Of a stretch of DNA of 64,000 nucleotides, positions 43,390 through 52,900 are shown piece by piece; within the stretch, counting starts at the first letter, position 1; each line of letters starts with the position of its first letter. Source of the stretch: CAILZL01 sp035548495. Lineage in GTDB: Bacteria; Pseudomonadota; Gammaproteobacteria; Steroidobacterales; Steroidobacteraceae. The notes beneath the pieces were generated by a model. It was given only the letters and a program-made list of their open reading frames with translations. It did no database searches and had not been told where the DNA came from. The position numbers were made by a program, and so were the translations under genes. Where the stretch lies: the NCBI GenBank assembly GCA_035548495.1, contig DASZSV010000027.1:1-64000 (forward strand), in the 5' to 3' direction.

Positions 43390-43570
43390 TGCAAACCCTG
43401 TATTTCTTTCAGCCAAAAATAATCACACGAACCAAATTAAAATCCACTTTTCGGAAAAATCGGCGCTGGCACGGCTAATCGGCATGTTTTAGCACCGCAG
43501 TGCGCCCATACCCCTTCGTATTCGATTCTTCTATTCTACACATCTTACTTATGCTGCTGGTACCAAACGC

Positions 43571-45148
43571 TTAAATACGCTTAAAGCGGCGCGCTGGCGC
43601 CAGAAACCCGAGCCCAGCCAGCAAACACACGAAACCCCAATTCATATCCCCGCTACCACCATAAACAGATGCCGAGGAACTGTCGGGACTCACGCCTGCA
43701 TTACAACTGACCGTTCCTGGCTGCGCCGGCGAACCATCTCCACGCAACTGAAAAACAGCTCCGCCACCACATCCGCCACCCGATGACACCGTGCCATAAA
43801 AATAGCCGTCATGCCCTTGAATCATGAATCCCGAAGGTGAACTGCCCTGGTTAGATGCAAAGCCAAATGCCTGATTAAAACTGCCGACGGGATGTTGGGA
43901 GTCAATGGTGAATACGGTGCCCAGACTGGAAAACGGCTGCACCGATGAATTTGTGCCAGTGGCAGTCTGGCCGTACAGAAAAATACCATCATTGGCGAGC
44001 AGCAAGTCGCCAGTCGGGTTTTGGCCATCAGTTCCCAGAAAATCATGCACCGTGTCGAATTGACTGCTGTCGATAAGCCCACTGGAAGGAATCGCATCAA
44101 GCGCCACGGCGTACACTGTACCGTATCCGATGAGGGTGCCATCAGAATCGCCATTGCAATTACTGCTGTCATTTCCGCCTGCACGCGTCACGCCGTACAG
44201 CACATCGTTCGCGATTAACGGTTTGCCGGTGGGCGATGCTCCATGGCAGTTGGTTGTGTCGTTGTTTCCGCTAATGGTGCCGTTCAGCGGTTCGAATGAA
44301 AAAATGGTCTGGAACTGACTACCATCGGTTTGAATGCGATACAGCGTGCCATTACCAGCATCACCGCCGCCGCCGGTAACACCGTACAAATATCCGGTAT
44401 TTCTATCCAGGCGTAACGCCCCTGAAGGCACTGCGCCTTCGTGATTGTAGTTAAAACTGAACCCGGTCAATGGATTTACTTTGGCGAACGAATGCAGCAC
44501 CTGAAAATTGTTGCCATCGAGTTGAATACGGAAAATCGTTCCGGTTCCATTCGCGCCGCCATTTCCTGTGACGCCATACAAAAAACCATCTTGGCCATCA
44601 ATCAATGCCTGTTGTGGCAACGCGCCATCATTGTTGACATTGATAACCGCACCGGTTTGCAGGTCGAGAGTGGGGGTCGCATTGTCAAATACATGCAGGG
44701 TAGTAAAACCGGTGCCATCTGGCGAAACACGGAATATGGTTCCCGTTCCTGACTGTGTATTTACACCGACCTTGGGACCATACACCGTCACACCATACAG
44801 ATTGCCATCCTGTGCCAGCAGTAATCCTGCTGCCGGAATGTAGCCATCGGCATCCGTGAATTGATACACGGTCTCGACAACATTGCCATCCGTCGTTGCG
44901 CGATAAATGGCGCCGCCGCTGTCGCTGGAAGTGTTTACCAGCGTGCCGTAGAGATAGTTCCTGCCATTGATGGGCACTTCCGTGACACCGGAGGATGTGT
45001 GGCTGATATAAAAAGCGAACACATTGGAATAGCTCAGTGTCTGGTATGCGGTATCGCCCCATGCCGCCAGCGTTGGCAAAATTGCCACGGCCAGCGTAAG
45101 GCCCAACCTTGCATACCAAGTCCGCTTGTATTTCGACACGCTCGACAT
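43571..45148 (-). CDS. Secreted TIGR03803 repeat protein with GlyGly-CTERM-like tail
   Basis: 525 residues. Signal peptide region MSSVSKYKRTWYARLGLTLA followed by VAILPTLAAWG. The body is built of about nine repeats of the form LYGVTxxGGxxGxGTIFRIxxDGxxFxxLHSF, a TIGR03803-type beta-propeller-like array (for example GTGTIFRIQLDGNNFQVLHSF). The C-terminus has Gly-Gly-Ser-Gly, a hydrophobic stretch MNWGFVCLLAGLGFLA and basic ARRFKR, like the GlyGly-CTERM sorting signal processed by rhombosortase. The ATG at 45148 is used because it precedes the signal peptide; 35 upstream open codons are unlikely. Function unknown. Confidence 0.78.
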   Translation of the reverse strand: MSSVSKYKRTWYARLGLTLAVAILPTLAAWGDTAYQTLSYSNVFAFYISHTSSGVTEVPINGRNYLYGTLVNTSSDSGGAIYRATTDGNVVETVYQFTDADGYIPAAGLLLAQDGNLYGVTVYGPKVGVNTQSGTGTIFRVSPDGTGFTTLHVFDNATPTLDLQTGAVINVNNDGALPQQALIDGQDGFLYGVTGNGGANGTGTIFRIQLDGNNFQVLHSFAKVNPLTGFSFNYNHEGAVPSGALRLDRNTGYLYGVTGGGGDAGNGTLYRIQTDGSQFQTIFSFEPLNGTISGNNDTTNCHGASPTGKPLIANDVLYGVTRAGGNDSSNCNGDSDGTLIGYGTVYAVALDAIPSSGLIDSSQFDTVHDFLGTDGQNPTGDLLLANDGIFLYGQTATGTNSSVQPFSSLGTVFTIDSQHPVGSFNQAFGFASNQGSSPSGFMIQGHDGYFYGTVSSGGGCGGGAVFQLRGDGSPAQPGTVSCNAGVSPDSSSASVYGGSGDMNWGFVCLLAGLGFLAPARRFKRI

Positions 45149-45429
45149 CACCACAAAGACTCTCTCCGCATGAACCGCAACATTCCAGTTGAAGTGCAAC
45201 AGCACTTTGCCTGCGCACCTCGTCCGGATACGCGGCTCATGACAAATCCACAAAGGGCAGTATTCTCAACGGGAATTCCGGCAAAGCCAATCCCAACCGC
45301 ATTAATAATCCGCAAGTTCTTCAGAACGGTTGCCACAAACCGCTAGTTGTACCATGAATTTGACATCAAAAGCGATTCATAACGGGCCTCCCCCTGCGGA
45401 TTCAGCCGGATGTGGCACAATGGCTGCCA

Positions 45430-45738
45430 ATGAACCCGTATCAATCCCAGGCATCGACAGACAAACGCACCCTGCGCGAGCAGGTTGACGCGCTGTTGCC
45501 CAATTGGCAGAGCTGGTATCCAAGCCTGTTTGATGCTGCGCATGATCTGGGTTTGTTGCGCGCCAGAGTTTGCGATCTGTCATCGCTGGTTCTCAGCAAG
45601 CGCCACGCCAGCATTTATAACGACGCAGTCCAGGCCTTCCGTGAACAATGGTCAGTGGAGGAACCGGAAACGCAGGCAGACTCAGCCCGGCAATCCGGTG
45701 ATGACGATGCTCATCAGCCTCACGACACGCTGTTCTAA
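45430..45738 (+). CDS. Small hypothetical protein
   Basis: 102 residues, MNPYQSQASTDKRTLREQVD then ALLPNWQSWYPSLFDAAHDL and LVLSKRHASIYNDAVQAFRE, with an acidic, Gln/Asp-rich tail. Codon positions look coding, and no long frame opposes it. I do not recognise a family. A GTG at 45412 is a possible earlier start. It is convergent with the NamZ-like gene, 30 bases away. Confidence 0.5.
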   Translation: MNPYQSQASTDKRTLREQVDALLPNWQSWYPSLFDAAHDLGLLRARVCDLSSLVLSKRHASIYNDAVQAFREQWSVEEPETQADSARQSGDDDAHQPHDTLF

Positions 45739-45768
45739 CCCGCGAAGCTGGGATTCAATCCGCATCAA

Positions 45769-46992
45769 TCAATACAAAAGATAAGCCCGCCGCTCCGTCT
45801 GCCAAGCCTCTTCATCGGTTCCAGCCAGCGCATCCAGATCACCAGTGGTTGCTTGCGCATCATCTACCCACTCACGCAACAACGAACTGCCATTGATCAC
45901 ATCAATCGCCAGCCGTTGCAGCTCATATTCATAAGGAAAATTGCGCCACAGCTCATAGTGCGGATGAAGCAAACGAATGGCCTTGAATGCCAGCGCCTGG
46001 ATGCGCCAGGGTTTGAAGTCGGCATGCAGATAGGCCACGTCCTCAACATGAATCTGCACGCCGCTGCACAGTTTGCCGGCATGTTTGTGAAACGTCGGTT
46101 CAAACCAGCATTCACGCAAGCGGCAACCCTTTAACCAGTGTGGCGCCAGCGATTCCATTTTTGACAACACTGCACGTGCATCGATATCTGGCGCACCAAA
46201 CAATTCCAGCGGTCGCGTTGTACCGCGACCCTCACTTAACGTGGTGCCTTCCAGCATCACGGTGCCTGCATAACAACGCGCCATCCACAGATTGGGGGCA
46301 TTGGGCGAAGGATTGATCCAGGTGCGTTGATAGAGTGGCCAGCCAAACCCTGGTGATTCATTGAACTGCCATCCCTGCATCTTCACCACATGGAACTCCA
46401 CGTCCAGTTTCAAGGTGCGCACAAACCATCCAGCCAATTCGCCGAGCGTCAATCCATGCCGCACGGGTAATTCGCCTGCACCGACAAAACTTTCCCAACC
46501 TTGGCGCAGACGCAACCCTTCAACCGGACGGCCAACGGGATTGGGACGATCCAGTATCCATACCTGTTTGCCATGTTGTGCTGCGGCTTCGAGCACATAG
46601 CGCAACGTGGTGATGAAAGTGTAAATACGACAACCCAGGTCCTGCAGATCCACCAGCATTACATCGAAGGTATTCATCATCTCGCTGGTGGGACGGCGCA
46701 CAGCGCCATACAAACTGAATACCGGAATCGCATGCAATGGATCGACAAAGTCAGGGGATTCAATCATGTTGTCCTGCTTGTCACCGCGCAGCCCGTGTTG
46801 TGGACCGAATCCGGCCACCAGCCTGATATCCGGCAATCGCATCAATGCATCCATGGCATGTACCAGATTCGCCGTAACGGACGCAGGATGCGCCAGCAAT
46901 GCAACGCGCTTTCCAGCCAGCGGTTTGCGCAGCTGTGCATCATCGAGAAAAACATCCAGTCCGGTCTTCATCATCGCGTTATTCAAGTTCAT
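45769..46992 (-). CDS. DUF1343 protein, exo-beta-N-acetylmuramidase NamZ-like
   Basis: 407 residues. DUF1343 marks: TGLDVFLDDAQLRKPLAGKRVALLAHPASV, VAGFGPQHGLRGDKQDNM, VFSLYGAVRRPT, VMLVDLQDLGCRIYTFITTLRYVL, WILDRPNPVGRPVEG, LTLGELAGWF and VMLEGTTLSEGRGTTRPLE. The characterised member NamZ removes terminal N-acetylmuramic acid from peptidoglycan fragments. There is no signal peptide, so it should act in the cytosol, perhaps with recycled material. Its ATG overlaps the stop of the preceding DOMON-like gene (ATGA), which decides the start over an ATG 21 bases earlier. Confidence 0.88.
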   Translation of the reverse strand: MNLNNAMMKTGLDVFLDDAQLRKPLAGKRVALLAHPASVTANLVHAMDALMRLPDIRLVAGFGPQHGLRGDKQDNMIESPDFVDPLHAIPVFSLYGAVRRPTSEMMNTFDVMLVDLQDLGCRIYTFITTLRYVLEAAAQHGKQVWILDRPNPVGRPVEGLRLRQGWESFVGAGELPVRHGLTLGELAGWFVRTLKLDVEFHVVKMQGWQFNESPGFGWPLYQRTWINPSPNAPNLWMARCYAGTVMLEGTTLSEGRGTTRPLELFGAPDIDARAVLSKMESLAPHWLKGCRLRECWFEPTFHKHAGKLCSGVQIHVEDVAYLHADFKPWRIQALAFKAIRLLHPHYELWRNFPYEYELQRLAIDVINGSSLLREWVDDAQATTGDLDALAGTDEEAWQTERRAYLLY

Positions 46993-47558
46993 GCAAACGA
47001 TTCGATTCGACATATCCAGTTTTCACGGCGATGGAAATCAGGCCGCGAAGTGTCGTGCCGCAAAGCCCAATAAGAACACGATCCAGCCATGTCTTCCACT
47101 ACCATGCTCAATCCCAGCTGCAGTGGCGCTTGCCGACAGGACCATGGCAATACCAGCTCCACACGCCACTCCAGTACTTGATCTTCGTGTTTCATCTCGA
47201 TCACTGGCGCACTGCATGACAACGTGCGCAGATCCTTTCTGTAACCTGCAAATTGATACGCTGCCCATTGCAATGAAGGCGCGAAATTGAATTCGCAATA
47301 AGCTTCGGCATGTTCAACACCGGCAAACAGCTCTGCACAGGTATGTTGCCACAGATTATCGGCCCGTTCCGGCAGCTTCCTGCCGGGAACATTCAGCGAT
47401 GACACTTCACCGGCGACCCGGTAATGCAACAACAATGATCCAGCCGCATGTGATACGGCGGCGCAAACAGTAACGGATCCACTGTGTTGATACAGCGGAT
47501 GACATTGCAGTGAAAGCCAGACGGGAATGTCGTTGTCGTCGCAAACAGCAGTTGTCAT
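46989..47558 (-). CDS. DOMON-like domain protein
   Basis: 189 residues, mostly beta strand: SLLLHYRVAGEVSSLNVPG, LWQHTCAELFAGV, AYCEFNFAPSLQWAAYQFAGYR, LEWRVELVLPW, LQLGLSMVVED, SYWALRHDTSRPDFHRRENW. The WQHTCAELF...YCEFNFAPSxQWAAYxF pattern fits the DOMON-like proteins found beside DUF1343 genes. Ligand unknown; a sugar- or haem-type pocket is only possible by analogy. No signal peptide. It is translationally coupled to the NamZ-like gene, so a joint role in muropeptide handling is likely. Confidence 0.8.
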   Translation of the reverse strand: MTTAVCDDNDIPVWLSLQCHPLYQHSGSVTVCAAVSHAAGSLLLHYRVAGEVSSLNVPGRKLPERADNLWQHTCAELFAGVEHAEAYCEFNFAPSLQWAAYQFAGYRKDLRTLSCSAPVIEMKHEDQVLEWRVELVLPWSCRQAPLQLGLSMVVEDMAGSCSYWALRHDTSRPDFHRRENWICRIESFA

Positions 47559-47607
47559 GCATGCATGATAGCAACTTGACTGAACAGCGCGCGCGAAAAA
47601 CAGGAGT

Positions 47608-48537
47608 TCAACCGACCTGCGTCAGCGCCTTCCACAGTGCATTGAAGTCCAGCGCCGTTCTTTCGAACACATAACTGTGCAGCACCAGTTTTTCCGTTTC
47701 GGATTGTGCTTCGATTTTCAGACCTGCGAAGCTCAACGCTGGATAACGCTTTTCCAGATCGTGAGGAGTGCTGACCACGGTGGCGGGCACCTTGAAATGG
47801 TAGACCTGACCGAGCATGGTAATTTCAAATACCAGTGTCACCCGGTGGCCGGGTTTTGGTTCCCAGCGTTCACGTTCAATCGCCACACGCATGCCGCCCA
47901 CACCAATGTCCGTTATCAGCACCGGCACTTCCTTGCCGTAGTCGACCATGGCACGCATGCAGGTTGCGACGCGCGGGCTGGCGCGCACATGCCGCAGTTC
48001 CACTTGCTTGGGCAACGAAACATTCATCGACGGCATGGGTTCAAACTGGACTTTGCGTATGGTCGCGTTGAATTTCACCGCAGCAGTGAGATACATCATC
48101 CGGAATATCCAGGTCTGACCTTCATTCACCGGCACAATGGAACGATCCGGTTTGGTCGGCGCGCTGATGATCAATCCGTTCTGTTCGTCTGCGCCCAGCA
48201 CCCAGCATGGAAAACTCTCACCCGACTCTTCACGCGATACCCTGACACCAATGCGTGTACTGCCGGTTGCAGCGTTGAACTCGCGGATATACACATCAAG
48301 CGGATTTTCAGCCAGTGATGGCTGATCGTGGCGCAACTCCTCCGGCGCGCCCAGTTCTTTTGCAGAACCGTTGCTCTGGAAACGTCCCGACTTTACCAAT
48401 TGATCACGTATTCGTTCCGACTCGACGACCTGACCTTTTGCCAGCAGCAGCTTGCGATCGGCGCTGTACACCGAAAAAGGCAGCGGACTGCCCACGACAA
48501 TGCTGTCCTGGTCTGAAAGCAGCTGGTGTGATGCCAT
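47608..48537 (-). CDS. PilZ-domain protein (YcgR-like)
   Basis: 309 residues. N-terminal part (about 10-60) is a loose barrel-like segment. The middle resembles the YcgR-type N-domain (IRVSREESGE-like, WIFRMMYLTAAVKFNATIRKV). The C-terminal PilZ domain begins LRHVRASPRVATCMRAMV, giving an RxxxR c-di-GMP motif (RASPR), followed by VLITDIGVGGMRVAIE, where the usual Ser of DxSxxG is Gly. c-di-GMP binding is likely but weakened by that change. In this genome it may tie c-di-GMP to pili. ATG at 48537; a TTG one codon earlier is disregarded. Confidence 0.82.
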   Translation of the reverse strand: MASHQLLSDQDSIVVGSPLPFSVYSADRKLLLAKGQVVESERIRDQLVKSGRFQSNGSAKELGAPEELRHDQPSLAENPLDVYIREFNAATGSTRIGVRVSREESGESFPCWVLGADEQNGLIISAPTKPDRSIVPVNEGQTWIFRMMYLTAAVKFNATIRKVQFEPMPSMNVSLPKQVELRHVRASPRVATCMRAMVDYGKEVPVLITDIGVGGMRVAIERERWEPKPGHRVTLVFEITMLGQVYHFKVPATVVSTPHDLEKRYPALSFAGLKIEAQSETEKLVLHSYVFERTALDFNALWKALTQVG

Positions 48538-48766
48538 CAAGTTGCGGCCTCGGAGCGATTATTTCAATGCGGACCCGGCCATCCTCCGTTGCCGGGAAAC
48601 GGCTTACGCCGATCCTCAGGTAACATCGGCGCCGCAGATGATGGCTTTAACCATGACGCCGCATTTGTCGCAGGTCGTCACACTAAATCCATTGGCAAAC
48701 GCCACGCAAAACTCCTGCGGCTGCAATATGTTGTATCTTCATCCGGCGAAACAGTCATAAACCTGC

Positions 48767-48794
48767 TTTCGATATGCCCGCAATTTGCTATACT
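48767..48794 (+). promoter_or_regulatory. Candidate sigma-70 promoter of the coiled-coil gene
   Basis: TATACT at 48789-48794 is one base from the consensus -10. TTTCGA sits 16 bases upstream as a weak -35. The GTG start of the coiled-coil gene lies 42 bases further on, with an AGGA box between. Moderate match only. Confidence 0.4.
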
Positions 48795-48835
48795 TTGCGG
48801 CTCCCTTCTCCTTCCAACCTTACGTAGGAACCCGC

Positions 48836-49591
48836 GTGGATCAATCACAGTTTGAACTTCAGTTAAAAGTGTGGAAAGAGCTTGCCATCAGCAAGCAAAT
48901 GTTGATGCGCACCGCAGCCGAAGCGCTCGGTCTTGACGCCAACTGCAGTCAGGAAGAACTCAAATCCGCCCTCGACGCAGCACTGCAAAAGGTCAAGGAC
49001 GCCGACGCCAGCGTCGTCAATGCAAAACATCAGGCGCAGCAGTCCATCAATGAAATGGAAAAGAAACTGCTTGCCAGCCAGCGCGCGCAGTCTGTCGCAG
49101 AAACCGAAGTGGCCAACATGCGCGCCGCTCAGGAAAAGGCCGCACCGCAACTCGCAGCTGAACGCGCTGCCAGTGCAAAAGAAATCCAGCAGCTGAAGAA
49201 TCTGGTGTCTGAAAAGGAAAAAGCATTGAAAGCCATCAACACTGCACTGGCCGACACGCCGGACAATGTAGTGAAGAAAATGAAAGCGCTGAAGAAGGAA
49301 AAGCAGGACGAAGCCGACGCCCGCCGCCAGCTCGAAATCAGCTTTGGCGCCTTGCGTAAAGAAAAGCAGGATCAGGACAAGGAGCTGAGCGAGCTGCATG
49401 AAAACGCCACCAAGCTCAGCACGGTATACAGCGAACTGCACACTGTCGCAACGCAATTGCATGACAAACTCAAGCCATTGCTGACAGATGAATCACAGTT
49501 GCCGGCGTTGCCGCAACTCGACAGCAAATTGCTTGAAGCCATTGAGCAAACCAAAACCAAGCCAAAAAACTATCTCGCCTCGGTGGCATGA
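48836..49591 (+). CDS. Coiled-coil protein of unknown function
   Basis: 251 residues, starting at GTG (VDQSQFELQLKVWKELAISK) with AGGA 10 bases upstream. From about 25 to 215 it is a charged, Leu/Ala/Lys/Glu-rich heptad sequence (QAQQSINEMEKKLLASQRAQ, LKNLVSEKEKALKAINTALA, MKALKKEKQDEADARRQLEI), a long coiled coil. The C-terminus LLEAIEQTKTKPKNYLASVA is conserved-looking. No signal peptide or membrane helix. A start 17 codons upstream would fall on the promoter. I recognise no named family. A strong terminator follows. Confidence 0.75.
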   Translation: MDQSQFELQLKVWKELAISKQMLMRTAAEALGLDANCSQEELKSALDAALQKVKDADASVVNAKHQAQQSINEMEKKLLASQRAQSVAETEVANMRAAQEKAAPQLAAERAASAKEIQQLKNLVSEKEKALKAINTALADTPDNVVKKMKALKKEKQDEADARRQLEISFGALRKEKQDQDKELSELHENATKLSTVYSELHTVATQLHDKLKPLLTDESQLPALPQLDSKLLEAIEQTKTKPKNYLASVA

Positions 49592-49626
49592 GATAAACAA
49601 GACTTTCTTAAAAGAAATGAGAACAA

Positions 49627-49657
49627 ACGCCATGATCCACATCATGGCGTTTTTTTG
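49627..49657 (+). terminator. Rho-independent terminator after the coiled-coil gene
   Basis: CGCCATGAT, loop CCAC, ATCATGGCG: a perfect 9-bp stem with a 4-base loop followed by seven T. Confidence 0.93.
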
Positions 49658-49958
49658 TACCGACGGCCAACATCGCAGTGACAACGCAGCCTGGTTCAGC
49701 AGTTGCGCGCATGTGACCGCATCGTTGCGAGTGTGATCCCTATCACAACCATTGGCAGCAGCACGACACCGCTGCACGCAACGAAGCGCTGAATTTCCCG
49801 CTGTTTATCATGCGTCATCGCTCAATTTTGACCCGCTCCAGCCGATGAGAGAAGCGAATGGGAGCGCGCACTTTTTGCGCTTCTGCAACAGTTTCAGCAG
49901 CGAGATTTTATGTTCCATGCATCCCGCAGACGCATGACCCATACCCCGTGAGTCAGAC
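49658..49958. other. Leader region of the hybrid histidine kinase gene
   Basis: About 300 bases between the terminator and the kinase start. I see GAGTGTGATCCCTATCAC-type partial symmetry near 49730 but no clear operator. Short open frames have no recognisable content. It must contain the kinase promoter. Confidence 0.4.
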
Positions 49959-52900
49959 ATGCAACGGCCTACTGCACGTCAACCGGTATACAGATTGATT
50001 CGCAACGCACCAGTTCTGGTGCCGTTGATCATCACCGTCTGCGTACTGACCGTGCTGTCTCTTTCAGGCAATGAGTGGCCGTGGCTGAGTGGTGCGCCAA
50101 ACAGCATCAGTGAAGTAAAACAGGCTGCCGCCGGTTCGCACGTTGAATTCAGCGGCGTTGTCACCTTCGTTAATCCCGTCGAGAAATTCTATTACCTGCA
50201 GGATGCTACTGCGGGCATGCGTGTGCTTCAGGACGATCAAGCGGTGCCGCAACTGAGCGAAAAGGTGCTGGTGCAGGCAACGGTGAAACAAGCCTATGGT
50301 CTGCACAATAATGCCAGAAGCATCACGCTTGGCGATGTGCACATCCTGAAACGAAAAATTGTCGAGTTACCCAAACCCGATGTACAACCGCTGCAGGAAC
50401 TCTTTTCTGGAATGGGCAACCGCGAGGGCATTCGCGCAGAAACGACTGGCATTGTTCGTGCCGCCCGACGTGTTGATGGTTTGCTGCTGATTGAAATCGG
50501 CGATGGCTATCAACAGTTGCCCGCCATTGTGACTGACAATGCAACGTTGTCGCCCGCGAAATTGCTGGACGCGCACATCCGGCTGCGCGGTGTATTGCAA
50601 ACTGCACTTAATCCGTGGGAGCAATATTTTCCGCGCAATGAAAACCCGGGGCTGCTGATGCATGTTGCTTCGACAGAGGACATCACGGTACTCGATTCTG
50701 CACCTGCAGAGATACCTGTCGTACCATCCATTCACGCGCTGATGACTGATACACGCTGGATCAATGGCGGACATCGCATTCGCATTCAAGGCAGGGTTGT
50801 GCAGCCCGAATCCGCACAGGTATTGATGATTGCAAACGGCGGAGTGATCATGCCGGTCGAAACACCGAACGCCATGCAATTCAAGGCGGGTGACCTGGTG
50901 GAAGGCACTGGTTGGCCAACCATGCGCCGTTTTACGATGACATTACAACGCGCTGCAGTAAGCCTGCTTGACCGGCAGGACTCTACCGTTGAAGACGATA
51001 ATGATCACGATTTACCGCTGATTAGCAGTATCAAAACCCTGCATCATCTTTCCGTCAAGCAATCCGCGCGATTGTTGCCGGTAGATGTCATTGCTGTACT
51101 GACTGCCGTTGATCCACAACTCGGTTGTTTCTTTGCCTACGGTGATGGCGAAGGCATCTATGTCGATGCCACCGATCAGGATCTGCATTTACTGAAGCTT
51201 GGTCAGCGTGTACGCATTCGCGGACTCAGTGCACCCGGCGGTTTTGCACCCGTCATTACACATCCGCTTGTGAACGTGCTCGGTCAGGGCCAGTTGCCAG
51301 CACCTGCAACTGTAGACACCGATCTTGCGCCCGGTGGCGCTTACGATTCGCAATGGGTGGAGCTGGAAGGTCTGGTGCGTCCAATCAAGTCCACCAGCAT
51401 CGGGTATCAGTTCAACTTCATCACGCCGCTGGGACAGATCGCAGCATTGATAGTGAATACTGACAGCCAGCAGTCACTCGACAAGCTCGTTGATGCGCGC
51501 GTGAAAGTGCGCGGGGTCTTGTCCACCTCGTTCACACCGGCCCGCGTATTGACCGGCTATCGGATGTACATTGATTCGCCGCACAACTTCACGGTGTTGC
51601 GCAGCGTGGCAAACAACATGCAGGAATTGCCCATCACGCCGATCGGCGAGTTGTTGCGTTACAAAGCCAATGTCACCGATGCACGGCGCAAACGCATACA
51701 AGGCGTGGTGACATTGCGCGACGATTCCAACATCTATGTGCAGGATGCCAGCGGCAGTCTCAACATCAAGGCACCCGGACGCAATCTGCAACTGGGCGAG
51801 ATCATCACTGCAACCGGTTATGCCGAACCCAGTGACAACGGACCGCAGATGACTGATGCGGTGATTGAATCAACGCATACCTCCGGCAAGATCACACCGG
51901 CCATTGTCACACCGGATGACATTTTCAAAGGCAACCTTGACAACCAGCTGGTCGCAATTGATGGCCGCCTGATCAGTGTCGATGCAAGCATCAACCAGCT
52001 TACACTTATCCTGCAAAGCGACCGGCAAACATTCACTGCAGTACTGAGCGACAACAGTTCCACCAGAGCTTTCCGCGAAGGCAGCCTGATTCGTGTTTCC
52101 GGTGTCTGTATCGTGCAACGTCAGCGGCAGCTGGGTCGTGATGACACGTATGCAGCCGCCACCGCCTTCCGGCTGAGTGTTCCTGAACTCGAAGACATTC
52201 AGGTGCTGAAGCGCGCACCGTTCTGGGATCTCAGTCATGTCTGGCCAGTGCTGGCTGCATTGTTGCTTGCAGTGTTGACCAGCCTGTTGTGGGTGGTGTC
52301 GTTACGGCGCCGTGTCAGATCGCAGACCGGAGAAATTGAAAGCCAGCGCGCCTTTCTGCGGCAGATCATCGACATGATTCCCAGCTACATCTTCGTCAAA
52401 GACCGGCAAGGCCGCTTCACACTTGTCAATCAGGCGTTTGCATCAAGCCGTAAACGCAGCGTGGAAGACATGGCAGGCAAAAAGGAAAGTGAAACCGGCG
52501 TCGATCTGATTGAAGCCGATACCATCGATCGTGAAGACCGCAGCGTGATTGATTCAACCACGGAAAAGGTCATTCCCGAGAAAGCACAGATTGATGCCGG
52601 CGGCCGCAAGCGCTGGTTCCAGACCATCAAGCGTCCTGTCTTCGACAATCATGGCACGGTTACGCATGTGCTTGGCGTGTCCACTGACATCACGCCACAC
52701 AAGGAAGCAGCACTCACCATGCAACGGGCGCGCGAAGCAGCGGAAGCGGCGAATCATGCCAAGAGCGAATTCCTCGCCAACATGAGTCACGAGATTCGCA
52801 CACCACTGAATGGCATCATCGGCATGAGTGCACTGTGTCTTGACACCGAACTGACGCGCGAACAACGTGAATACGTCGAGACCACCAAGTTATCCGCCGA

